From: JAPWJZ01 sp964575605
GTDB lineage: Bacteria > Pseudomonadota > Alphaproteobacteria > Micavibrionales > UBA2020
Direction: 5' to 3'
DNA: 64,000 nt
Assembly (NCBI GenBank): GCA_964575605.1
Contig: CAZNRN010000020.1
Span: 5,192-69,191 of the forward strand
The notes under the pieces were generated by a model. The model saw only the letters and a program-made list of their open reading frames with translations, searched no databases and had not been told where the DNA came from. Positions within the stretch are counted from its first letter, which is position 1, and every line of letters starts with the position of its first letter. This document shows, in pieces, positions 1 to 7,363 of the stretch. The translations under genes were made by a program, and so were the position numbers.

Positions 1-964
1 CGCGCTGTTCCTGCGTAACGCTTTCCATTTCATGCGCGCCGTGGCCGTCACGCTGCACGCGCTGCATCCATAACTCTGGCGCCTTGTGCGCGCGCGTCGC
101 GGTCTTGACGCCGTTCAGCGTCAGGCGGCCATGCGCGCCGGGGCCGATGCCCGCATAATCGCCATAGCGCCAGTAGACAAGGTTATGGCGCGATTCGTCG
201 CCGGGCTTTGCGTGGTTCGACACTTCATAGGCCGGCAGGCCTGCCTTCTCCGTCATCTCCTGCGTGATTTCGTAGAGCGCGGCGCCCGTGTCGCTGTCGG
301 GCACTTTCAATTCGCCGCGCGCGTGCAGGGTGTGGAACTGCGTACCTTCCTCGATGGTCAGCTGGTAGAGCGAGAGGTGCCCGCCCGCCATATTAATCGC
401 CTCGCGCAGTTCTTTTTTCCACGCCTCCGCCGTCTGCCCGGGGCGCGCGTAGATTAAATCAAATGAAAAGCGCGTGAAAACTTCCGAAGCCGCCTTCACC
501 GCCGCCATCGCCTCGGCCGCCGAATGCTGGCGCGTCAGCATTTTCAGGTCGGCGTCGCTCAAAGCCTGCACGCCCAGCGACACGCGGTTAACGCCCGCGG
601 ATTTGAAACCGCGCAGCTTGCCGACCTCGACCGACGTCGGGTTAGCCTCCAGCGTGATTTCCGTGCCCTGCGGGATGCCCCATAAATCATGCACGGCATC
701 CAGCACGGCCTCGACCGTCGCGGGTTCCATCAGCGAGGGCGTGCCGCCGCCGAAGAAAACCGACTGGATATGGCGCGGGCCGGTCAGTGCGCGGTAATGC
801 GCCATTTCCTTCAGGTAAGCGGCGGCCCAGTCCCTGTGCTCGATTTTCTCGCGCACATGGCTGTTGAAATCGCAGTAATGGCACTTGAACTTGCAGAACG
901 GCCAGTGGACATAGACGGCGAGGCCTTTATCCGCCTCCGCATCCGGCTTTTTGTTCAGAAGCAT
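1..964 (-). CDS. hemW: HemW-like radical SAM protein, C-terminus cut by window edge
   Basis: HemW is a radical SAM protein related to oxygen-independent coproporphyrinogen oxidase; the family is now viewed as heme-binding or heme-delivering rather than as the oxidase. Reading inward from the ATG at 964, the frame gives VYVHWPFC-KFKC-HYC, the CxxxCxxC cluster motif, and later YWRYGDYAGIGPGAHGR, a typical HemW stretch. About 321 codons are inside the window; the family is usually 380-400 residues, so roughly the last 60-80 lie beyond position 1. The start overlaps the end of rdgB by 10 bases, which fits the usual rph-rdgB-hemW order of alphaproteobacteria and suggests translational coupling. 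Confidence 0.9.
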   Translation of the reverse strand, partial: MLLNKKPDAEADKGLAVYVHWPFCKFKCHYCDFNSHVREKIEHRDWAAAYLKEMAHYRALTGPRHIQSVFFGGGTPSLMEPATVEAVLDAVHDLWGIPQGTEITLEANPTSVEVGKLRGFKSAGVNRVSLGVQALSDADLKMLTRQHSAAEAMAAVKAASEVFTRFSFDLIYARPGQTAEAWKKELREAINMAGGHLSLYQLTIEEGTQFHTLHARGELKVPDSDTGAALYEITQEMTEKAGLPAYEVSNHAKPGDESRHNLVYWRYGDYAGIGPGAHGRLTLNGVKTATRAHKAPELWMQRVQRDGHGAHEMESVTQEQR

Positions 965-1581
965 TTTTCCAGCATTTTCTTGAACGACACCGCGCGATGG
1001 TTGGTGGCGTTCTTTTCTTCCTGCTCCATCTCGCCGTAGGTGCGGCTGTCGCCGTCGGGGATGAACATGGGGTCATAGCCGAAACCCTTGTCGCCGCGCG
1101 GCGGCCAGGTGACGGTACCATGCGCATGGCCTTCGACCACTTCATAATGGCCGTCCGGCCAGGCCAGCACGAGGCAGGACACGAAATGCGCCTTGAGCGT
1201 CGAGGGGTTGTCGCCCATTTCGCGGTGCGCGCGTTCCATGGCCATGTAGAAATCGCGGGGCTTGCCCTCTTCCTCCGCCCAGTCGGCGGAATAGACGCCG
1301 GGCGCGCCGTTCAGCGCGTCGATGCAAAGGCCGCTGTCGTCGGCCAGCGCCGGCTTGCCAGTGGCCTTGGCGACCGTCTGCGCCTTGATCAGCGCGTTCT
1401 CGATAAAGGTCGTGCCGGTTTCCGGCGGCGCCTCGACGCCGTAATCGGATGCGGCCGACAGTTTCTTGACGCGGTCGCCGAACAGCTCGCGCAGCTCTTT
1501 CAGCTTGCCCTTGTTATGCGTGGCGACGACCAGTTCGTCGCCGGTAAAGGGGCGCGGAGTGTCTTTGGGGGCGGGTTTCAT
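955..1581 (-). CDS. rdgB: RdgB/HAM1 non-canonical purine NTP pyrophosphatase
   Basis: This enzyme hydrolyses dITP, ITP and XTP to the monophosphates and so keeps deaminated purines out of DNA and RNA. The 208-residue product has the family features: VVATHNKGKLKEL near the start (substrate-binding SxNxxK-like loop), ALADDSGLCIDAL with the metal-binding acidic residues, GFGYDPMFIPDG, and the C-terminal NHRAVSFKKM. The length matches the family. It overlaps hemW by 10 bases and starts 9 bases after the upstream ankyrin gene stop, so it is probably co-transcribed with it. Confidence 0.95.
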   Translation of the reverse strand: MKPAPKDTPRPFTGDELVVATHNKGKLKELRELFGDRVKKLSAASDYGVEAPPETGTTFIENALIKAQTVAKATGKPALADDSGLCIDALNGAPGVYSADWAEEEGKPRDFYMAMERAHREMGDNPSTLKAHFVSCLVLAWPDGHYEVVEGHAHGTVTWPPRGDKGFGYDPMFIPDGDSRTYGEMEQEEKNATNHRAVSFKKMLEKCF

Positions 1582-1590
1582 GGCTGCCTT

Positions 1591-2691
1591 TTAAGGTACG
1601 GGGGGCTTGGGTTGCTGCGGCTGAGCGGCGGGCGCTGCCTTGCCGATATGCTCTTCGAGGAAGTCGATGATTTTCAGCGCGGCGGCGTCCTTGTCTTTCC
1701 AGCTTTTGGCCAGCTGCAGCGCATCAGCCGGTTTCGCGCCATAGGACAGGCAGAGGTCGAAGCCCTCGGCGGGCTTTTTCGACGAGCGCAGCGCGGAGAG
1801 AAGCATGCTGCTGTTTTCCGCCGTCACGTCGATGTTGCCGGTATCGAGCAATATCTTCACCGCGTTCAGGCTGCCGTTCAAAAGGCCATGGGCGATATCC
1901 TGCCTGTCGCCTTTCATGCCGAGGCCGAGCATCAGTTTCACCAGCCCGCCATTGTCGCTGCCGACGGCGGTGTAAAGCGCCTCGCCCGCGCTTTTGTCGT
2001 TCTGGGGCGTCGCGCCCTTGCTGACCAGGTATTCGGCGATGTCGTTATGGCCGTATTTCACCGCCTGCAGGAAGGGCGTCCAGAAACCTTCGGCGCCCTT
2101 GTTGATGTCGGCGCTTTTCACCTCGACCAGATGGCGGATCATCTTCATGTCGGGTTCGCGCGTCGAGATGGCGTGCAGCAGCGCCGCGTTGCCGTCGGCG
2201 CCGTGTTTCAGCATCAGGTTGACTTTTTTCATGTCGCCTTCGTCCATGCCGAAATTCATGGCGGAGGGGAAGTAACCTTCGGGGCGCTGGTCGGCCGAGG
2301 TGTTGCAGGCCTTGACCAGATATTCGGCCACGCGGTAATGGCCGTGCAGCATCGCGGTGTGATAGGCGGCGGTTGCGGGCGCGTGCAGCGTCCAGCCGCG
2401 CTCTTCTTCCGGCACAGTCACCTTGAATTTTTCGCAGAGCGTCTGCATCGCCTGCAGGCGGCCGAACATCGCCGCGGTTTTCAGCACGTTGGTCGCGTTG
2501 ACGCTTTTGATCGCGCCCTGGCGCCAGCCGTATTTTTCGTTGTCGATCGCCTCGATCGCGGCGTCGATGCGCCACTGTTTGCCCTTGGCCAGTTCCTGCA
2601 CCAGCGCGGCTTCCTTTTTATAGACCGGCAGGTCTTTCAGGCGCGCAACCATATGCTTGTAACGGAGCGTTTCCTTGGCGGGCGTGGGCAT
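1591..2691 (-). CDS. Ankyrin-repeat protein with conserved N-terminal module
   Basis: The 366-residue protein is built mainly of ankyrin-like helical repeats (for example TPFLQAVKYGHNDIAEYLVSKGA and similar stretches from about residue 60 to 340). No signal peptide is visible, so it is probably cytoplasmic or delivered by another route. Residues about 6-50 (KETLRYKHMVARLK, YKKEAAL, WRIDAA) match the N-terminus of the next gene upstream almost word for word, so the two are paralogues with a shared non-ankyrin head. The pair separates rph from rdgB, which normally adjoin. The partner and function are unknown; ankyrin repeats indicate protein binding. Confidence 0.85.
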   Translation of the reverse strand: MPTPAKETLRYKHMVARLKDLPVYKKEAALVQELAKGKQWRIDAAIEAIDNEKYGWRQGAIKSVNATNVLKTAAMFGRLQAMQTLCEKFKVTVPEEERGWTLHAPATAAYHTAMLHGHYRVAEYLVKACNTSADQRPEGYFPSAMNFGMDEGDMKKVNLMLKHGADGNAALLHAISTREPDMKMIRHLVEVKSADINKGAEGFWTPFLQAVKYGHNDIAEYLVSKGATPQNDKSAGEALYTAVGSDNGGLVKLMLGLGMKGDRQDIAHGLLNGSLNAVKILLDTGNIDVTAENSSMLLSALRSSKKPAEGFDLCLSYGAKPADALQLAKSWKDKDAAALKIIDFLEEHIGKAAPAAQPQQPKPPVP

Positions 2692-2730
2692 GGCGGGAAT
2701 CCCTTTTTTGATGCGTTCAAAGTTGCCCGC

Positions 2731-2759
2731 ATCCTACGCTCGGGGCGATATTATGTCAA
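2731..2759 (-). promoter_or_regulatory. Sigma70-type promoter of the 1591-2691 ankyrin gene
   Basis: On the minus strand TTGACA (2759-2754), a 17-base spacer and TAGGAT (2736-2731) give an expected start near 2724, about 33 bases before the ATG. The -35 box is followed by TAATA, as at three other genes here. Confidence 0.65.
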
Positions 2760-2817
2760 TAAAAAACACGGCGCTCCGCTGTGCGAATAACCCTTTAATA
2801 ACAATCGCTTGGCCTGA

Positions 2818-3804
2818 TTAGAGCGCGGGGCCCGTCGTTGTCGGCTTGGGCGCGGTGGCGGGCGGCGGGTTCTTGGGCTCGTAACCCACGACCTTCATGT
2901 CCTGCTTTTGCGCTTCAAGGTACAGAGCTTCCTTCTGCTCGTCCGTGCCATAGACGCGGATCGAGGTCCAGCCGCGGGTGCGCGACGCAGCGACGATGGC
3001 GGCGGCGTCGAAATTGTCGAAGCCCTGCTGCTGGTTGCGCGTGCCGATAAACTCGCGGTTCTCGGCCTGTTCGCTCCAGCCGAAGGTGCGGCCGTTTTTC
3101 AGCGTGAATTCGATGCCCTGCGACGAAATCTCGGCCTCTTTCAGCGCGGATTTCAACTGCGGCGCGACGGCGGGCACTTTCCACGCGTCGATGAAAACCT
3201 TTTCGCCGTCAAGCTCGAGGTCGGTTTTGAACTGCACCGGCACGACAGGCACGGCAGCGGGCTGCGCCGCGGGCTCGGACAATTTAGTTTCAAGGTGCGC
3301 GGCCGCTTTCTGCGCGCCCAGCGCCACGGCCTGTTTATGCAGGGTTTCCGCATCGGCGCCGGTTTTCAGCAGGAAGTTCAGCTTGCGCACGTCGCCTTCC
3401 GCCATTGCTTTCGAGGTGGCCTCGGGCGCTTTCGCAGCCGTTGCGCCGCGGTCGTAGAGCGAGCGCGCGGTTTTGTAATTGCCGTTGCGCGCGGCGATGT
3501 CGAAGGCCGTCTGCACCGGCTGTTCGCCGTGGATCAGGCCCAGCGTATCGACGATTTTTTCAATCGTCTGCTGGCGCGCGTGGATGGCGGTGTTCTTGAG
3601 GATATTTTCGATGTCGAAGGTGCGCCAGTCGGGCGGGCTGACCGCTTCCAGCGCGGCGTCGATGCGCCATTGCTGGCCGTCTGCGATTTCCTCCAGCAGC
3701 GCGGCTTCTTTTTTGTAGGACGGAAGGCCTTTGAGGCGCGCGACCATGTGCTTGTAGCGCAGGGTATCTTTCATGTCCCTCGCGGTGGACGGTTTCGTTG
3801 CCAT
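2818..3804 (-). CDS. Ankyrin-like protein with C-terminal LPD7-like domain
   Basis: The 328-residue protein starts with the same module as its neighbour (residues about 12-55: KDTLRYKHMVARLK, YKKEAALLEE, WRIDAALEAV), followed by degenerate ankyrin-like helices to about residue 170. A Pro/Ala linker follows, then a basic/hydrophobic segment. Residues about 262-310 (FDNFDAAAIVAASRTRGW, SIRVYGT, EAQKQDMKVVGYEP) resemble LPD7, a large-polyvalent-protein associated domain normally seen in relaxases and other mobile-element proteins. That assignment is from memory of the pattern and is moderate. The start has a good AGGGGAAG ribosome site. Its own promoter lies upstream. Confidence 0.8.
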   Translation of the reverse strand: MATKPSTARDMKDTLRYKHMVARLKGLPSYKKEAALLEEIADGQQWRIDAALEAVSPPDWRTFDIENILKNTAIHARQQTIEKIVDTLGLIHGEQPVQTAFDIAARNGNYKTARSLYDRGATAAKAPEATSKAMAEGDVRKLNFLLKTGADAETLHKQAVALGAQKAAAHLETKLSEPAAQPAAVPVVPVQFKTDLELDGEKVFIDAWKVPAVAPQLKSALKEAEISSQGIEFTLKNGRTFGWSEQAENREFIGTRNQQQGFDNFDAAAIVAASRTRGWTSIRVYGTDEQKEALYLEAQKQDMKVVGYEPKNPPPATAPKPTTTGPAL

Positions 3805-3837
3805 GGCTGCTTCCCCTAAGAATTTGAATTATATCAA

Positions 3838-3866
3838 TTTTAAACCAAGCTGTGATATTATGTCAA
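3838..3866 (-). promoter_or_regulatory. Sigma70-type promoter of the LPD7-like ankyrin gene
   Basis: Minus-strand TTGACA (3866-3861), a 17-base spacer and TTAAAA (3843-3838). The predicted start near 3831 leaves a short leader before the ATG at 3804. It shares the TTGACATAATAT string with the promoter of the neighbouring paralogue. Confidence 0.6.
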
Positions 3867-3918
3867 ATATTAAAAGCCACCCGTGAAGGCGCGTTTATGT
3901 ACCTCACAACGCCTTGAT

Positions 3919-4635
3919 TTACTTAGTTAAAGCAGTTTTCTGGTGGGAAATCAACTCCCCCACGCCTTTACGCGCCAGCGCCATCAGCTCGAGGAACTGG
4001 GATTCGCTAAAAGCCCGGTGCTCCGCCGTGCCCTGCACTTCGACAAGCCCGCCCGAGCCGGTGATGACGAAATTGGCATCGGCCTCGGCGTTTGAATCTT
4101 CGGCATAGTCGAGGTCGAGCACCGCTGCACCCTGATAGAGCCCGCATGAAACCGCCGCGATTGAATCGATCAGCGGGTTTTCTTTCACCGCGCCGATTTT
4201 CACCAGATGCGCGCAAGCCTGCGCGAGGGCGACGTAAGAACCGGTGATCGCCGCTGTGCGCGTGCCGCCGTCGGCCTGTATCACGTCGCAGTCTAAAATA
4301 ATCTGCATATCCGGCATGGCTTCCAGTTTCGTCACAGCACGGAGTGCCCTTCCAATGAGGCGCTGGATTTCCTGAGTGCGGCCCGACTGCTTGCCGCGCG
4401 CGGCTTCGCGGTCGGTGCGCGAATTCGTCGATCTCGGCAGCATGCCGTATTCCGCCGTCACCCAGCCCTTGCCTTTGCCCTTCAGCCAGGGCGCGACCTT
4501 GTCTTCGATGGTCGCGGTGCAGAGCACATGGGTGTCGCCGAATTTCGCAAGGCAGGAGCCTTCGGCATGCTTGGCGAAATCGGGTTCAAGGATAATGGTG
4601 CGGAGCTGGTCAGCCGCGCGGCCGGAGGGGCGCAT
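3919..4635 (-). CDS. rph: Ribonuclease PH
   Basis: RNase PH is a phosphate-dependent 3'-5' exoribonuclease that trims tRNA 3' ends. The 238-residue product has the full family pattern: MRPSGRAADQLR at the N-terminus, GWVTAEYGMLPRSTNSR, RTQEIQRLIGRALRAV, DCDVIQADGGTRTAAITG, and NFVITGSGGLVEVQGTAE. The length is exactly typical. It lies downstream of the J-domain gene and upstream of the ankyrin pair on the same strand; in many alphaproteobacteria rdgB would follow directly. Confidence 0.97.
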   Translation of the reverse strand: MRPSGRAADQLRTIILEPDFAKHAEGSCLAKFGDTHVLCTATIEDKVAPWLKGKGKGWVTAEYGMLPRSTNSRTDREAARGKQSGRTQEIQRLIGRALRAVTKLEAMPDMQIILDCDVIQADGGTRTAAITGSYVALAQACAHLVKIGAVKENPLIDSIAAVSCGLYQGAAVLDLDYAEDSNAEADANFVITGSGGLVEVQGTAEHRAFSESQFLELMALARKGVGELISHQKTALTK

Positions 4636-4661
4636 GGGTTAGCCTTTTGGGTTGTGGAATT

Positions 4662-5369
4662 TTAAGGGCGCGGGCCGGAGGAACGCTTGGCGCGCGAGAT
4701 AGCCTCGTCCACTTCGCCCAGGAAGTCGGCGAGGTTTTCGCGGAATTTTTCCAGCGCTTCCAGCGGCACGGCGACATTGCCGCGCAGCTTTTCGGCCGCG
4801 TCGGAAACCTTGTCGGCCACATCGTGGAACGCGTTTGCGGCGGAGCCGCTGTTATCGTTGGAGCTGGCGGGCGAGGAGGTGTCGCTCTTGCCGCGGTTCT
4901 TCAGGCGCTCCTGGCGCGCGCGCTCGCGGCGCTCGGCAGAGGTCAGGCCGTCGGATGCGCCGCCGCTGCCCGAGCTGGTGCCGATGGTGTCGCGGCCCGC
5001 GCGGTTTTCAAAGAAGCTGAGGGTGTCTTCCTCGGTGAAGGGGCCGCGCTTCATGCGGCCGCCTGCGGCTTGCTCATAGGTCTGGCCCGAACCGGCGGCC
5101 TTGCCGGCGGCCATGTTCTCGACGCCCTTGTGGCCATACTGGTCATAGGCGGCGCGCAGCGAGGGGTCGGTCAAAACTTTTTCGGCCTCGGTCGCCAGCT
5201 TGAAGCGGGCGATCGCCTCGTTCTTCTGCGCCTCGGTCATGTCGGTCTTGTGCTTGACGCGGTCGGGGTGCGAACGCATGACGATTTTCGAGTATGCGGA
5301 TTTGATCTCCTGCAACGTCGCGGTCTTTTTCAGGCCCAGCACTTCGTAATGATCAGGCTTTTCGCTCAT
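4662..5369 (-). CDS. J-domain (DnaJ-class) co-chaperone-like protein
   Basis: Residues about 6-75 form a J domain (HYEVLGLKKTATLQEIKSAY, then SHPDRV with the HPD tripeptide that stimulates DnaK ATPase, then DQYGHKG). No zinc-finger CxxCxGxG motifs follow, so this is not canonical DnaJ (which is at 15020). The middle is low-complexity Ser/Gly/Lys and the C-terminus (about 185-235) is a predicted helical region. It is divergent from hrcA, with promoters facing away from a shared 23-bp palindrome, which suggests stress-linked expression. The client or DnaK partner is unknown. Confidence 0.85.
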   Translation of the reverse strand: MSEKPDHYEVLGLKKTATLQEIKSAYSKIVMRSHPDRVKHKTDMTEAQKNEAIARFKLATEAEKVLTDPSLRAAYDQYGHKGVENMAAGKAAGSGQTYEQAAGGRMKRGPFTEEDTLSFFENRAGRDTIGTSSGSGGASDGLTSAERRERARQERLKNRGKSDTSSPASSNDNSGSAANAFHDVADKVSDAAEKLRGNVAVPLEALEKFRENLADFLGEVDEAISRAKRSSGPRP

Positions 5370-5407
5370 CGTCTCGCGCTCTTGTCGGGTTCATTTTGGA
5401 GAATCCG

Positions 5408-5435
5408 ACTATAAGGATTTTGGTTGTTATGTCAA
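5408..5435 (-). promoter_or_regulatory. Promoter of the J-domain gene
   Basis: Minus-strand TTGACA (5435-5430), a 16-base spacer and TATAGT (5413-5408), a near-consensus sigma70-type promoter about 39 bases upstream of the ATG. It belongs to the TTGACATAA group. Confidence 0.65.
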
Positions 5436-5439
5436 TGTG

Positions 5440-5462
5440 CAATGAATCATCCGGATTCATTG
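5440..5462. promoter_or_regulatory. 23-bp palindrome between divergent J-domain gene and hrcA (candidate operator)
   Basis: CAATGAATC and GATTCATTG are perfect 9-base inverted arms around ATCCG. The site abuts the -35 of the J-domain gene promoter and overlaps the first bases of the hrcA promoter, so a bound protein could control both. It is not the CIRCE element that HrcA normally binds (different arm sequence and spacing). Confidence 0.5.
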
Positions 5463-5488
5463 GCTGTTTACGTGATAGCCCTTATATT
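5460..5488 (+). promoter_or_regulatory. Candidate hrcA promoter
   Basis: TTGGCT (5460-5465), a 17-base spacer and TATATT (5483-5488), with an expected start near 5495, 42 bases upstream of the hrcA ATG. Confidence 0.5.
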
Positions 5489-5536
5489 AGGCGCATGATT
5501 TGAAAGATCAATCCCGCATGTCCAGCGTTATGGAAT

Positions 5537-6574
5537 ATGATTAAAGAGCTCAACGAACGCGCCCGCCAGATTCTCAAACTCGTCGTCGACGCCTATGTCG
5601 AGACGGGTGAACCCGTGGGCTCGATGGCGATCTCGCAAAAGCTCGGCATGAGGCTTTCCCCGGCCACCATCCGCAGCGCCATGGCGGAGCTGGAAGACCT
5701 CGGCCTTTTGTATGCGCCGCATACCTCCGCCGGACGCCTGCCGACCGATACGGGCCTGACTGTTTTTGTGGAAGGCTTGCTGGAGCTGAATACGCTGACA
5801 GCCGGCGAGCAGCAGAAAATCACCGCGCAGATCGAGGCCGTGAAGGGCCAGACGCTGCCGGATATCCTCGAGCAGACCAGCAGTTTCCTCTCGGGTCTAT
5901 CCTCCTGCGCGGGCCTCGTCTTCGCGCCAAAATCGGAAGACCCGGTGAAGCAGGTTGAATTCGTGTTACTTTCGCCCGGGCGCGTGCTCGCTGTGCTTGT
6001 CACCAGTTCGGGCATCGTCGAAAACCGCATGTTCGACGTGCCCGCCGATGTCACCGCCACGTCGCTGACGCGCGCGGCGAACTACCTCAATTCCCGCATC
6101 GCCGACAAAACATTGCAGCAGGCCGCCGACTACGTGACGGCCGAACTCGCGCGCGATAAAACGCAGCTGGATGCGCTGACGGCCAAAGTCGTGTCATCGG
6201 GCATCGCCAGCCTCGCGCCCAAGGAGGCGGGCGGGCATCTGTTTATCAAGGGGCAGTCGAACCTGCTCGACGACGTCACCGCGCTTGAAGACCTCGAGCG
6301 CATCCGCACGCTGTTCGATGCGCTGGAAACAAAGGAAACCATGCTGAAACTGCTGCAGTCGACCAGCAATGCCGAAGGCGTGAAAATCTTTATCGGCGCG
6401 GAAAACAAGCTGTTCAACCATTCCGGCTGCTCGCTGATCGTGGCGCCCTATAAAAACCAGGACGCCCGCGTGGTGGGCGCCATCGGCGTCATCGGCCCCA
6501 CAAGACTCAACTACAGCCGCGTTATTCCCGTCGTGAATTACACGTCGCAGATCATCAGTAAAATTATCGGTTAA
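5537..6574 (+). CDS. hrcA: Heat-inducible transcription repressor HrcA
   Basis: HrcA represses chaperone genes by binding CIRCE operators and is kept folded by GroEL. The 345-residue protein has the N-terminal winged-helix pattern (ELNERARQILKLVVDAYVET, GEPVGSMAIS, LSPATIRSAMAELEDLGLL, HTSAGRLPTD) and the C-terminal HrcA domain ending NHSGCSLIVAPY and VGAIGVIGPTRLNYSRVIPVV. The length is typical. No CIRCE was found in this window, so its targets (perhaps groESL) must lie elsewhere. Its TAA interlocks with the stop codon of the convergent gene in the string TTAA. Confidence 0.95.
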   Translation: MIKELNERARQILKLVVDAYVETGEPVGSMAISQKLGMRLSPATIRSAMAELEDLGLLYAPHTSAGRLPTDTGLTVFVEGLLELNTLTAGEQQKITAQIEAVKGQTLPDILEQTSSFLSGLSSCAGLVFAPKSEDPVKQVEFVLLSPGRVLAVLVTSSGIVENRMFDVPADVTATSLTRAANYLNSRIADKTLQQAADYVTAELARDKTQLDALTAKVVSSGIASLAPKEAGGHLFIKGQSNLLDDVTALEDLERIRTLFDALETKETMLKLLQSTSNAEGVKIFIGAENKLFNHSGCSLIVAPYKNQDARVVGAIGVIGPTRLNYSRVIPVVNYTSQIISKIIG

Positions 6575-7224
6575 GCGGCTTCGAAACTGCCGAAATAGAA
6601 ATGATGCGCGGGCAGTTCGACCAGCTGCGACGCCGTGCGGTTATGTGTGCGGATGTAATGGTCGGCGATTTCCATGCCAAGCGTATTGCCCGCATAGGGC
6701 GGGAAGCCCTGCCCGGGCGCGCCGTAGAACCATGCGGCGTGGTCGTAGCTTTTATCCTGCAGCATGCCCTGCGCCCTTGCCCACATCTGCTGGAAGCCGT
6801 CGATGTCGAGCGCAAGGCCGTAGAAGGGCGCATTGCCGTCGCGCAGCTCCGTTTCGAAATGGCAGGCCAGGCCTTCGCTCACCAGCGCCTCGCCCAGCGT
6901 CGCGCCGAAGCCGGGGCCGCGGCGGCGGATGCAGTGATGCACCTGGTGCGCCAGCGTGGCCGCGAATTCCATCTCGAAATTTTTCTCGAAGTTCGCGTTC
7001 GAGGGGTCCAGCGTGATTTCCACCGTCGCATTGGTATGGCTGTGCCCCGACACGCCGGTTTCGGGCAGGGTGTAGCCGTCGGCCAGTATCGTCACGTAAA
7101 TACCGGTCGCCTGCGGCATCAGTTTCTGGATGCGCTCCTTCGCGCGGGCAAAGCCGCGTTCCAGCTGGCGCGCGACGGCGTCCAGTTTCTTGGTGGGGTC
7201 GACGATATGCAGTTCCATGGTCAT
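6571..7224 (-). CDS. DUF2268/YjaZ-like putative zinc protease with altered active site
   Basis: The 217-residue protein has the layout of DUF2268 proteins: a beta-rich N-terminal half and a helical motif ATLAHQVHHCIRR followed by GEALVSEGLACHFETE. In active zincins the motif is HExxH; here residues 93-97 read HQVHH, so the glutamate that activates water is glutamine. The downstream SEGLA glutamate is kept. It may be an inactive or altered protease. There is no signal peptide. It is convergent with hrcA with a 4-base overlap. Family assignment is by motif only. Confidence 0.7.
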   Translation of the reverse strand: MTMELHIVDPTKKLDAVARQLERGFARAKERIQKLMPQATGIYVTILADGYTLPETGVSGHSHTNATVEITLDPSNANFEKNFEMEFAATLAHQVHHCIRRRGPGFGATLGEALVSEGLACHFETELRDGNAPFYGLALDIDGFQQMWARAQGMLQDKSYDHAAWFYGAPGQGFPPYAGNTLGMEIADHYIRTHNRTASQLVELPAHHFYFGSFEAA

Positions 7225-7304
7225 GCCGCTACGTTACAGGCAAACGCGCGAAAAATCATGCGCTTCCCCCACCAAATGCTTGAATAAAATATGAAAAAAC
7301 CGGG

Positions 7305-7333
7305 TTGACTCATCCCGACCCATGGGCTAACAA
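7305..7333 (+). promoter_or_regulatory. Promoter of the GrpE-like/grpE unit
   Basis: TTGACT (7305-7310), a 17-base spacer and TAACAA (7328-7333). A clear AGGAG precedes the ATG at 7364. A CTTGAA string at 7279-7284 recalls a sigma32 -35 box, but no matching -10 was seen. Confidence 0.5.
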
Positions 7334-7363
7334 TATGAAAATCTTAAATCAGGAGCCAAGACC

